Origin: Oxytricha trifallax
Taxonomy: Eukaryota > Ciliophora > Spirotrichea > Sporadotrichida > Oxytrichidae
Length of the DNA stretch: 64,000 bases
Assembly: GCA_000711775.1 (NCBI GenBank)
Contig: ARYC01002737.1
Coordinates: forward strand, 1-64,000
Direction: 5' to 3'
In this document: positions 34,523 to 46,942 of the stretch, piece after piece
Position numbering within the stretch: position 1 is the stretch's first letter
Layout of the letters: each line of letters starts with the position of its first letter
Made by a program: the position numbers and the translations under genes
Notes under the pieces: generated by a model
Told to the model about the DNA's origin: nothing
What the model saw: the letters and a program-made list of their open reading frames with translations, nothing else
Databases searched by the model: none

Positions 34523-34803
34523 GAAGATCTAGAAGAAATGTAATTGAAAGTTGCAAACATACCTTTTTATCTTCATGAAATTTAAGAAAACTTACGTTTA
34601 AAATATAATTCAGAAAATTTAAATTTTGAACATTTGGATAACGAGCGTTATAGATAATTTGAACGTTAAATGCAAAAAAGATAAGATAGACTTAATCAAG
34701 AAAATTTTACAAGGCTCTTCTAGTTTTACAATAATTAAGAAATAGAAATCAAAAATTTCTAGGTAAAGGTTGATTTGGTTAACACTAATGTAAAGAAAAT
34801 TAA

Positions 34804-36097
34804 TTAATATCATTCATAAACTTAATAACAAATAAGAGATTCGATTCAATTATTAAATTTTTTTTAATTTTAAAGCGAATTTTATGGATTATATTTTAAT
34901 TTATAACTAACTTAAAATAATCATTTGTCAAATCGATTATGTATTTAATCAATTTTATAAGAACATGACCTCAAATAAATTGAGTTGACTGTTATTTCTT
35001 TAGTGATTTTAGGTTTAATTTACTATTTTATGAGGATTTATCTAATTATATGCAATAAATATTCTTTAAAAATTGTAAAATTTCTCTTAGAAATTTAAAT
35101 TCTAAGTTGCTCCTGCTCAATAGTCTAACTTTCTTTAATTATCTTGGCATTGTTTACATTAAATTTTTATAGTCCATTATTTTTTTCAATCTCATAAACT
35201 GAAACTTATACAGCAGCTGTATGAGGTTCAAAAATTTTGAAAAATTTTAAATAATAATTTTATTAAATATTTTTACTTTAATAGTTTAAATAACTTAAAC
35301 AATTTTTAAAATTAAAAATAAGTGTGATATAAGTTAAAAGTTTTAATTCAATTAATATTTTTTATATTCTTTAATAATTAATAAATGATAAAACCCCATG
35401 ACTAATTTTGAATGCAATCGTGGTTATATTAAATGTAATAAAAATAAATCAATTTAAATAATAAGAAGTTCAGTATTTACTTTTTATTTATAGAAGAGAA
35501 TTATAATAAAATAAATTACTAAAGTTGTCAATTATATATTTAAACATTCTCTGTATTTTTAATTTTCTTACCTTCTTGTCCTATAGTGCTTTTTATTTTT
35601 GTTATTTAACAGCTCAATTTTCTTAAAAATATGTTAAGGTAGTGTATTCTAAGTGTTAATATTCATCTTTCGTTAAGTTTTTCTTTTGAGTATTAGAAGA
35701 ATTTTCTACTAAATTTTCATTTAGTCAAGAAGCGTTTCTTTAATAGCTTTAAGTTTTTCATCAGAGATTGAGCGTAGAATGAATTTTGAAGTAATCAAAT
35801 TTTTGATAATGTATTTAAAAGGAAAATAAGATATAAAAACGGTAATATCATAATATAATGCAGAAGGTAAAATTGGGGGTTTGTAGTCAAGTGACAGAGG
35901 GTCCGATTCCTATGATCACAGATCTTTTTAGAAAACTATTAAACTGAATTAATTTATGTATTAAGATAAAGAACTGAATTTTAATTAAGATATTACAATT
36001 TACCTTATACTAATGATTTTACTCTTTTATATAAATATATAAAATTATTATTGATTTTTGCAATTATAATATTTTATTTTAAGCATCAATTGATTAA
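34804..36097. other. IES5 of LRR gene copy 3, pointer ATTAA
   Basis: ATTAA at 34799-34803 and 36093-36097, in phase. It is about twice as long as IES5 of copy 1 because of an insertion at 35391-36031. Confidence 0.63.
35391..36031. mobile_element. About 640-bp insertion in IES5 of the array copies
   Basis: Absent from units 1 and 2, present in units 3, 4 (45419-46059) and 5 (55444-56084). Near 35883-35910 it has TAGTCAAGTGA and GGGTCCGATTCC, which resemble the A and B boxes of a polymerase III promoter but are only about 7 bases apart, closer than in a normal tRNA. No clear terminal repeats or frame. Confidence 0.55.
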
Positions 36098-38257
36098 AAA
36101 TCTAATTTTAAAATTAATTGGATTTAATTCTCAATATAAGATAATAATTGAAAATAAATGCTTTTAATAAGTAAAATAAAATCTCAATGATTAAAATTTA
36201 GAATTTTTTTTCAAAATTATAAAAGAAAAAAAATATAATAGTCATGATATTAATTTAGAGGGGAGTAAGATAAATATTGAAAGCTAGTCATCTTAAGGTA
36301 TATTCTTAGACATATTAGGATTGGGTAAAATTAGGATTATAAATATGATGTAAAATTAACTTAAATTTTATAATGCCATTTTAATTATTTGTTAATATTT
36401 TTAATATAGAAAATAACTTGGTTTGGAATTTTCTCAGATGCTATTTACAGCCTCTTTAGGGCAGAACTTGTTAAATTTGACTTCTTTGAATTTATCAGAA
36501 AATCCTATTCATGATTAAGGAGCCATCTTAATATATTCTTGCATGATCTACACTCCTAATCTTACAGATTTAAACATGAGTCAATGCAATTTAACTTTCT
36601 AATCTTTCGAACCATTCTTAAGATGTCTTGAACATCTAACTTAACTAAAGAGTGTAGACTTAAGCCGTAATAATTTCAGTGAGAGTAGTTACTCACAAAA
36701 TCTTTAGCACTTTTTTAGATTCCTTCAAACAAGCGCTTTTTCTTTAAATATGAGTCATTGCAAGTTCAACGAATATTCATCTAACACAATCAGTCTTTTT
36801 ATTGAAGGAAATACTAGAATGAGGCAGTTATCTTAATATTATCATTTTAAGATCTTTAAATTTTTTTATCAAAATTTTTTATAAATAATGAGATAAATTT
36901 ACATTAAGAGTTGATACTTCAAAACAATTAAGATCTAGGTGAATCAGGCTTAGAAAGTATTATAATGAGTATGTATTAAAACGACGTTTTAAAAGAATTG
37001 GATTTGAGATAAAGCATCTCCATTGAACTTCTCTCAAAATATTAAGATATAGACGACAAAAGAATAATTGTTGATAAAATCTGATTAATAATCATCTTAT
37101 TTGTTTTTTTAATGAATTAATAATATTTATATTAAAAATTTAAAGCTAATTAATTAGATTGAGAAGAAGTCTGCATAGTCTATCAAAATTTGTTAATTAA
37201 ATATAGAGAAAAGCATAGAAATATTAACTTGATCAGGTCATTTTCCTTTATCAAGCTTACTATTATTTATCGTACTAATCTCGAGATTAATGCTCGTTCA
37301 CGTTATTATTTTGGTGACATCACAAAAAATCAAGTTTTTGGTTAGGTACATGAAATTTCAGTCACATCTAGATAAAAAACTGTCGTTCTGAATATCACCT
37401 GAAAAGGCAGTCATTCATTTATTATTTTATTATTTGCAATTTTAATAGAGCAGTAGTAATAAAAATTAAATCAGTCTAAGTCTTAATTAATAAGTAAAAA
37501 TTTGAAATAAATTAAGACTTTTCTAACTAAAATTCTTAATAGATTAAATTTATTGGTATACATTTGAATTATTGGTCATTAAAACTTAAAAAAGTTTTAA
37601 TTTGCCTGATTTAACTTGTTTATATTACTTTTTATATTAAATTTCAATTAATAAATGAATGACAGCCCTATCAGATGATCATTATAACTCCAGTTTTTTC
37701 AAGAAGTGACCGAGATTGAAGATTCTGAAACTAGACCTTGACTTTTATTCTGTCTAGATTAAGATGTGGACGAGCACCGATCTTGAGATAAGCATGAAAA
37801 TTAATTGTGAGCTTGTTGAAGTAAAATGATCTTATAAAGGCAATATTACTGTACTTTGGCTAATATTTAATGATCAAATTTTATTTTAACTTATATATTG
37901 ACAATAAAATGACTAAATTTGATTTAATTTCAATCAAAAATATTTCTCTAGATCTATCTATATAGATTTAACTATTGAATAAAACTTCAAGTGATTATAT
38001 AAAAATAAACTTATATAAAAGAAAAGTAATATAGATCAATAAAAAAAGTAATAGTATTTAAATGAAAATTATAGCTATGTATTATAAATCAAATTATAAG
38101 TGTTACATCAATTTTAGATTCTCAAATAATATATTGAACAACCTATTTCCAATTGAAGACATTTTTAAGAGATAAGATTAAATTTTTTATTATAAAAAGA
38201 AAAAACCTACAAAATATGAAAATTTGTAATTTAAATAAGAATATAAATACATTATTA

Positions 38258-38843
38258 ATAAAATACATAACATCGGGAAATTTTAATTAAGTAAAATAAA
38301 TAAACTGTCATTATTTTATAATTTGTAAATACAATTACAACATATAAATAAAAACATTAAAATAAAATGGGTTTATACGAAAAAATGTTTTATATGAACG
38401 TCAATATAGTGAATACCTTATCAATTATCCTTAATTTTATTTTATTTTAATCATTGCATATTAGCAAAAGAGCTGTTAGTTTAAAGTTATTTTTAACTAA
38501 AATTAGAAATTTATAGTAATTTTATTGTAAATTTAAGATTTTTTCTTATACTTTGGAGTGCGCATAATAAATGTCATGATGATGTGTTTTAAGGAATATA
38601 CTTAATACTAATGAACGAAAGTTTCATAATTAGTATTTATAAAGTGAATTAAGGTAATTTTAAATAGAATTATTGGCTTAATTCACAAATTTTGTGTTAA
38701 TTTGTATTTAAGCTAGAGAGGTTTTAGCATCTCTCTTTTTATTTCATCTTCATTTTAAGTATAATATTGAATTACGTAATTATATTCTGTTTGTTAATTG
38801 TTAATTTCAAAAATTTATTTTCAAAAATTCATGATCAATATTA
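38258..38843. mobile_element. 586-bp insertion with TATTA duplication, units 3-5
   Basis: Unit 2 at about 28823 gives the empty site; here TATTA flanks the insert (38253-38257 and 38839-38843). Copies are at 48287-48872 and 58312-58897. The insert contains a stem-loop, AGAGAGGTTTTAGCATCTCTC followed by TTTTTAT (about 38714), of the kind that ends polymerase III transcripts. No open frame of note. Confidence 0.72.
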
Positions 38844-40520
38844 AAATAAAAATTTAAGTTTGGTAAATAAATACAAAAGAAATTAAATATAAAAAAAACT
38901 AAAATAAATAAATATTTACTAAATTAAATAAAGGATATCATTTAGAATAATTATTTAATACTATTCTTAATTAAAAAATCTAAATATTTATGATAAATAT
39001 TTAGAATTAAATTTTATGTCTTTTTTTATAGGTTATATAAATTTATATTAAAAACTTATCAATATTCTTATGGATTTTTATATACTTTTAATATCTTTCC
39101 TCTGTAATATTTATGAAAGCTTTGAAATGAATCAGTTAGCTGTTAATGTTAATTGAATTGTTAATAATATTTTCTTAAGAATCTATCTCTTTTGATATAA
39201 CTTTTTATTTGTTCTAACTGAGATACCCCAAAACCTCCCTCTTTTATATTAGACCCTCTCATCATATTTTACTCTTTTCCATTAAACAAGACACCCTCTC
39301 TATCTACCATCCTATTAAATACAATTTATTAAATGAAAAATCTTTTTATTTACTATGAGGCTTTATCAATCATAATAATTCTAGCTTATATTATATAAGT
39401 TAATATATTTAATTTACTATATCGTCTAACTTTATTACACTAGCTCCTATAAGAATAGAAATTTTATTATAATTTCAATAATGAATTTATTTATAATCAC
39501 AATATTTAACCATTAAGCTTAAATTTGTTCTTTAAAATTATAGTATCAAAAATCAAATATATTTATCATTAATATAAAATACAGAGTTGTAACTTTATTT
39601 TAATTCTCATAAATCTTTTGCAATATAATTATTTATAAAATATCGAAAATATTTTAATTCGATTGTTTTGAAAATTTTGACGCATAAATATTCAAAAATT
39701 TAATTTTTGAATATAGTCAATTATAATTTTATAAAGATGCTCTTTTAAATTTAAATATAAGTTATATTTTTATAGTATCTTAGCATTTTAAATTAGACGA
39801 ATATATGTAATTTAGAAAATAAATTCCTTAATACAACCAATAATTTTTCATAGTTAAGTCAGATTAACAGTATGGAAAAAAAATATAAAAGGTTTAAATA
39901 GGGTGAGGAAGTGGGTATGGGGAGAGGAATGGGAGATGTACCTTACTTAGTTAAGGGTGAGTAGGGTTTTCTGGGTTAGAACATTTATTTATTTATATTT
40001 TTTATTTAAAAAAATTGACTTTTTAATTAAAAAACATAAGTTCTTTTCTCCGATTTTTAAATTTTGTCATTTTGTTTAAATAGGAAAATTTGTTGTATTT
40101 ATAATATTAAAAAATTTGTAATTTATTATACTAAAGGTAGATAATCTATCCATTTTTTATTGATAATATTTTTTAAATTAATTATTTTTGATATATTAAA
40201 AACTATTCTTATTAACTTTAAGACTATTGATAACTAAATCTTTTTCCCTTATATATTTTGTTTACGCATTTTTTAATGTCTAAAATTGGTTAGCCCTAAG
40301 CAAATTGCTAATATATTGAAGAAATTCCTATACATACTTATCTTTTTAGTCACAAACAAAGTCTTTTAAAGATGGAAGTTAATAGATTTTAGAAACAAAC
40401 ATCAATTACTGGTCAGACAAACTCAGCAATCTGTCCCATGTCAAATACTATTTGTAAGAATAAATTGTTTTTTTTAAATAGTATAGAAGGACATATAATG
40501 TATTATTGATAAAATAATCT

Positions 40521-41148
40521 GGCTAGCAGGTAGAACACACCCCCCCCTAATGTACTATTTTCTTTTTGTAGTCTTGTAGAGTTTTTGACTCTGAGCAAGA
40601 TTGTCAGAAGCGCCTTTTGCTTGCGAGCAATAGTTTTCGAGCTATGACCAAAATAAAGTTCATTTTTATACATAAAAACATCAGAAAAATAGTCAAAAAT
40701 TAAAAATATATATTCTATCTATTTTTAATAAAAATCAATTTTTTGGTATTTTTGTCATATCCTGAGCAAAGATATCATAATTAAAGTAGTATTTTGAAAT
40801 GCAACAAATTTTGTCAAGAAATACATTATTAATGATAAAATTATTAAATTTTGACAAAATTTGTTGCATTTCAAAATACTACTTTAATTATGATATCTTT
40901 GCTCAGGATATGACAAAAACATCCCAAAAATAGATTTTTAATAAAAATAGATAGAATAAATATTTTTAATTTTTGACTATTTTTATGATGTTTTTATGTA
41001 TAAAAATGAACTTTATTTTGGTCATAGCTCGAAAACTATTGCTCGCAAGCAAAAGGCGCTTCTGACAATCTTGCTCAGAGTCAAAAACTCTACAAGACTA
41101 CAAAAAGAAAATAGTACATTAGGGGGGGGTGTGTTCTACCTGCTAGCC
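40521..41148. mobile_element. Hairpin element, unit 4, loop inverted
   Basis: Same ends and AATAATCT flanks as in unit 3. The central 33 bp (40818-40850) read as the reverse complement of the loop in units 3, 5 and 6, with two mismatches. Confidence 0.92.
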
Positions 41149-41425
41149 AATAATCTCATTCTAATATTTTATTAAATCATTTAAAATCATGTATAGTAAA
41201 TTATTTTTGTCATTAATATTTAACTTTATTTATGTCAAGTTAAATGGATAATTTCCTTCTTGATTTTAATAGCTAAAAATTGATGTATTTATTGCAGATT
41301 TGGGCTCAACGCTAAAAATTATAGCATAAAAATTGTGCTCAAATAATTTAACCTTTGTAGATTAACTATCTATATTTCGATTTTTCCTTTGTATTTATAA
41401 TAGTATTAAATATTAGATAACTAAT

Positions 41426-44400
41426 ATGGAAAATTTATCCGACTTCAACGTTGAGGAGAAATCTTAAATATCGCCTAACTATCAATTAAAATATATTTAT
41501 ATGTAATATGCATTTTAATACACTAATATTATGACTTTATGAAGAATTTACGCTATATCATACTCTATTAACATCGAAATTTGTTTTTGCTAAAGAATTC
41601 TTAAAAAGCACTTAATTTAAATATTATCATTTTTTATGATTTAATTGACTCAGTGAAATGGTTATAATTTAATTATAACTAGCAAGACGCTGCGATTTAA
41701 GATATAAGAGATTAGCCTTGAACCATTTCAAGAGAGATCAACAAAATAGATTCTACTCCTCTGAGAGTTATTGAACAAGAAGAATTAAAACAGAGTGAAA
41801 TATTGAGAATTAAATAACAAGATGTTATCATTGATACATAAACGTAGAATCACGAGCGTAATCGCTCGATTCACTTAATTTAGCAACTCAAAAGTAAACC
41901 TGTTGAGGTCATCATATTCTAATATCTACCTAAAATCTAAGCTTAAATTTTAATGAGAAAACTATCTCATGCAGGCATTGTCTAGAGCGAAAATCTAGTT
42001 AAGTCTTTAAAAGATTAATATAGAGAAAATGATCGTTTACTAACCATCAAAATAATGGATTAAGGGGATTTAGAAGATTTTCATTAAAGATATTTAATTT
42101 CAAATAAAGCTTTAGACATCGATTTTGAAATCATTTTAGGTTGTATTCCTATAAATATTTAATATCTCCTCACTATTTTGGAGATTTCTCAAAGTTCAAC
42201 TTACAAAATTAGGAAACTCATGCTAAGATCTATATAATCTTCAATCAGTGATGATCATATTTTTACAAATTTCTGCAAGGATTTTATGATTTAAGGCATT
42301 TACGAATTTGAAATTTACGATGCTGACTAGAAGTTAGACTATAGGATTTTTAGATTCTTCGTTATTATTAAATTATAATTGATAATTAATTAAATAGAAA
42401 AAGTATTAGAGAGGCTCTTTCGAAATAAACAATCTTAAAATAATTGAGAAAATTTTTCTAGCTAATATTAAATTTATACTTTGAAAATTAAAGTCTATAT
42501 TTTACATAGATTTATTTTTCATTTAGAACTAAACTCTTTCTATAATTTTAATATATTAACTAACTTTCTGATAATTCTACATTAACATAAATTAATGTGA
42601 ATTAATTTCAATATTATTTTAATCCATTCAATAATCATATCGATGCTTCAACAATTAAAACGATAAAGTATAATTCCTCATTTGATTTAATAAATAAAAG
42701 CTGTTTTATCAAATTTATTGAGAGCTCTCATAATTTAAAGTTTTTGACTTTAATATTCAACTCAAATAATTAATTACATCTACGAGGTTATTAGTGATAA
42801 ATGCTTGGAAAACACATGAGAATATGAAACTTAAATTTCAATATTTTTATTTTTAAAATTAATAAATTGGGATTGGAATAAATAAAAGTGCTAGTAAAAA
42901 TCTTATCTACCCACCATAAAACCGAGAACCTCTCCTACAGTAACTAAGAACCCTTCCTTAACATAAAACCAAGAATCCCCTACTCAAAGAAAATATTTTA
43001 TTTCAACAATTTTAATATTCTAGTTCTTAATATAATAAATGGATTATATTAAGAACTTGATTATTAAAATTGTTTAAATAAAATATTTTCTTTGAGGAGG
43101 GGATTCTTGGTTTTATGGTGGGTAGTGTGATATGGGAGGGTTGTGAAGACCCGCTAATAATTAATAAAGATACTTTTAACTCCTTTTTATCTATATTGAA
43201 TTTAATACTCTTGTTCTTGTTTTATAAAAGTTTATATAAAATTAAATAAATTAATTGGGTTTTTATATCTTTTCGCTTATTACTAATTTTATATTAAAAT
43301 TATATAAATAACTTAGTAAAACTATATAAAAAATTCTTTATTAATGATAAAAAACATAGACTAAAATATAATACTCTCTAATTTTTTCATAAAAATATTT
43401 TTTTATTTTTTTTTATTTACTATAACAAATCACCTAAATATTGAATTAGTTTTATTGCATAAATAATAATTTTAGTTACTTTCATGTCTAAAATATAATA
43501 TATTTACAAAAAATTTATAATTTTGATGAATTGTTTATAAAAGACTTTAAATTCATATTTCGATAATAAATAATTATAATTTTTGCTTATTTTCCAGATA
43601 ATTATAATAAATGTTTTTCTTACCTAATGTTTATGATAATTATAACTAAAGGAATTTTTGGGAGGATCTAATGAAAACAAATAAATTGAGTTATCACCTA
43701 GCTTTAGTTTTAGCTTAAAAATTAAATTAAATTGAGAAATTTATAGCAGAATCAATTGGAAACTTTGATGTGTATTTTACTGCCTTTTCTATAATTAATA
43801 TTAATTTAAATTGAGTCTCATTTGAAGTAAGAATTATTACAAGAGATATGCATTTAATTTGAGGAAATTTATTTAAATTTAATGAGTTATTGATTAATTA
43901 ATTGAAAATATACTAATTATAATCAATAATTTTTATTAATATAAAGAATTATAGTTCATGTTTAAAAACCCTTTATAATGTTATTGTTTTTACTCAAGAT
44001 CACATAATTGTTCCAGCCAAGATACCAGTTCCAACCCTTAAATTACCATGTTAAAAATGAAATATTTTATACTCAAAAAAGACTGAATCTAGTTCATTGA
44101 CGGCCTTTTTGTTAAGAAATTCTAAGTTTATTATTAACTTTTTAATTCATTTAATTTTACCATCCCAGCCAAACCCCTTTTAAAATGCTTCTATAGAAAA
44201 AATAGATAGAAAATAAAATTTTAAGTATTTAAATCTCTCAAATCAACTTCATTTAACATAATTCGAAATAGTAGTCAGATCAATTTTTAACTTTTTATTA
44301 AATAAATATATTATTCGGAGGTGATGTGGGGAAGGTATCTCATTTAGAACACATACTTGGAATAAATAAAAAATATTTCAACAATAATGCTTATCTCTAC

Positions 44401-46942
44401 TTACAATAAACACAACCACTTTTAGTTAAAAAACTGTGATTGCTTTAATAATTTAATGCTATTTATTAATTTTTAATTTGAATGAATTCGAAATATTTAA
44501 ACTTAGATTTTATTTTATCAATAGTAAATAAAATTTGTTAATTAATAATTGAAGATCTAGAAGAAATGTAATTGAAAGTTGCAAACATACCTTTTTATCT
44601 TCATGAAATTTAAGAAAACTTACGTTTAAAATATAATTCAGAAAATTTAAATTTTGAACATTTGGATAACGAGCGTTATAGATAATTTGAACGTTAAATG
44701 CAAAAAAGATAAGATAGACTTAATCAAGAAAATTTTACAAGGCTCTTCTAGTTTTACAATAATTAAGAAATAGAAATCAAAAATTTCTAGGTAAAGGTTG
44801 ATTTGGTTAACACTAATGTAAAGAAAATTAATTAATATCATTCATAAACTTAATAACAAATAAGAGATTCGATTCAATTATTAAATTTTTTTTAATTTTA
44901 AAGCGAATTTTATGGATTATATTTTAATTTATAACTAACTTAAAATAATCATTTGTCAAATCGATTATGTATTTAATCAATTTTATAAGAACATGACCTC
45001 AAATAAATTGAGTTGACTGTTATTTCTTTAGTGATTTTAGGTTTAATTTACTATTTTATGAGGATTTATCTAATTATATGCAATAAATATTCTTTAAAAA
45101 TTGTAAAATTTCTCTTAGAAATTTAAATTCTAAGTTGCTCCTGCTCAATAGTCTAACTTTCTTTAATTATCTTGGCATTGTTTACATTAAATTTTTATAG
45201 TCCATTATTTTTTTCAATCTCATAAACTGAAACTTATACAGCAGCTGTATGAGGTTCAAAAATTTTGAAAAATTTTAAATAATAATTTTATTAAATATTT
45301 TTACTTTAATAGTTTAAATAACTTAAACAATTTTTAAAATTAAAAATAAGTGTGATATAAGTTAAAAGTTTTAATTCAATTAATATTTTTTATATTCTTT
45401 AATAATTAATAAATGATAAAACCCCATGACTAATTTTGAATGCAATCGTGGTTATATTAAATGTAATAAAAATAAATCAATTTAAATAATAAGAAGTTCA
45501 GTATTTACTTTTTATTTATAGAAGAGAATTATAATAAAATAAATTACTAAAGTTGTCAATTATATATTTAAACATTCTCTGTATTTTTAATTTTCTTACC
45601 TTCTTGTCCTATAGTGCTTTTTATTTTTGTTATTTAACAGCTCAATTTTCTTAAAAATATGTTAAGGTAGTGTATTCTAAGTGTTAATATTCATCTTTCG
45701 TTAAGTTTTTCTTTTGAGTATTAGAAGAATTTTCTACTAAATTTTCATTTAGTCAAGAAGCGTTTCTTTAATAGCTTTAAGTTTTTCATCAGAGATTGAG
45801 CGTAGAATGAATTTTGAAGTAATCAAATTTTTGATAATGTATTTAAAAGGAAAATAAGATATAAAAACGGTAATATCATAATATAATGCAGAAGGTAAAA
45901 TTGGGGGTTTGTAGTCAAGTGACAGAGGGTCCGATTCCTATGATCACAGATCTTTTTAGAAAACTATTAAACTGAATTAATTTATGTATTAAGATAAAGA
46001 ACTGAATTTTAATTAAGATATTACAATTTACCTTATACTAATGATTTTACTCTTTTATATAAATATATAAAATTATTATTGATTTTTGCAATTATAATAT
46101 TTTATTTTAAGCATCAATTGATTAAAAATCTAATTTTAAAATTAATTGGATTTAATTCTCAATATAAGATAATAATTGAAAATAAATGCTTTTAATAAGT
46201 AAAATAAAATCTCAATGATTAAAATTTAGAATTTTTTTTCAAAATTATAAAAGAAAAAAAATATAATAGTCATGATATTAATTTAGAGGGGAGTAAGATA
46301 AATATTGAAAGCTAGTCATCTTAAGGTATATTCTTAGACATATTAGGATTGGGTAAAATTAGGATTATAAATATGATGTAAAATTAACTTAAATTTTATA
46401 ATGCCATTTTAATTATTTGTTAATATTTTTAATATAGAAAATAACTTGGTTTGGAATTTTCTCAGATGCTATTTACAGCCTCTTTAGGGCAGAACTTGTT
46501 AAATTTGACTTCTTTGAATTTATCAGAAAATCCTATTCATGATTAAGGAGCCATCTTAATATATTCTTGCATGATCTACACTCCTAATCTTACAGATTTA
46601 AACATGAGTCAATGCAATTTAACTTTCTAATCTTTCGAACCATTCTTAAGATGTCTTGAACATCTAACTTAACTAAAGAGTGTAGACTTAAGCCGTAATA
46701 ATTTCAGTGAGAGTAGTTACTCACAAAATCTTTAGCACTTTTTTAGATTCCTTCAAACAAGCGCTTTTTCTTTAAATATGAGTCATTGCAAGTTCAACGA
46801 ATATTCATCTAACACAATCAGTCTTTTTATTGAAGGAAATACTAGAATGAGGCAGTTATCTTAATATTATCATTTTAAGATCTTTAAATTTTTTTATCAA
46901 AATTTTTTATAAATAATGAGATAAATTTACATTAAGAGTTGA
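41426..46942 (+). pseudogene. Split LRR-protein gene, copy 4, one in-frame TGA
   Basis: Segment positions equal those of copy 3 plus 10,028 (MDS1 41426-41481, MDS2 from 41682, MDS6 to TGA 46940-46942), with the same pointers. It shares the TGA at codon 32 (41719-41721), so the mutation predates the amplification. Everything else said of copy 3 applies. Confidence 0.75.

Larger units (their letters stand above)
31398..36914 (+). pseudogene. Split LRR-protein gene, copy 3, one in-frame TGA
   Basis: Segments 31398-31453, 31654-32343, 32568-32734, 33620-33768, 34523-34803 and 36098-36914 join to 720 codons. The first segment is MENLSDFNVEEKS as in copy 1. Codon 32 is TGA (31691-31693), where copies 1 and 2 have AGA, and the ATG that follows two codons later in those copies is ATT. 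No other stop occurs before TGA 36912-36914. The LRR block is intact (LTSLNLSENPI, LNMSQCNL, VDLSRNNF, SLNMSHCKF). Either this is a pseudogene killed by one mutation, or translation starts at a downstream ATG around codon 110. The antisense 64-codon frame at 34619-34813 is a shadow of segment 5. Confidence 0.75.
29184..39210 (+). repeat. Array unit 3, near-identical 10,027-bp tandem unit
   Basis: The module start GTTCTAACTGAG recurs at 29184, 39211, 49239 and 59265, giving periods of 10,027, 10,028 and 10,026 bp. By eye the copies differ by few substitutions outside the hairpin at 30494-31120. Confidence 0.93.
36915..41425. other. Spacer between LRR gene copies 3 and 4
   Basis: Same content as the spacer before copy 3: inverted-repeat element (about 37217-37830), AT-rich stretch, module 39211-39982 and hairpin 40521-41148, with in addition the 586-bp insertion at 38258-38843. 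No gene seen. Confidence 0.55.

Noticed and set aside
35899-35910. A tRNA gene
   Set aside because: Only a B-box-like GGGTCCGATTCC and a nearby A-box-like stretch are present; no cloverleaf can be drawn and the spacing is too short.
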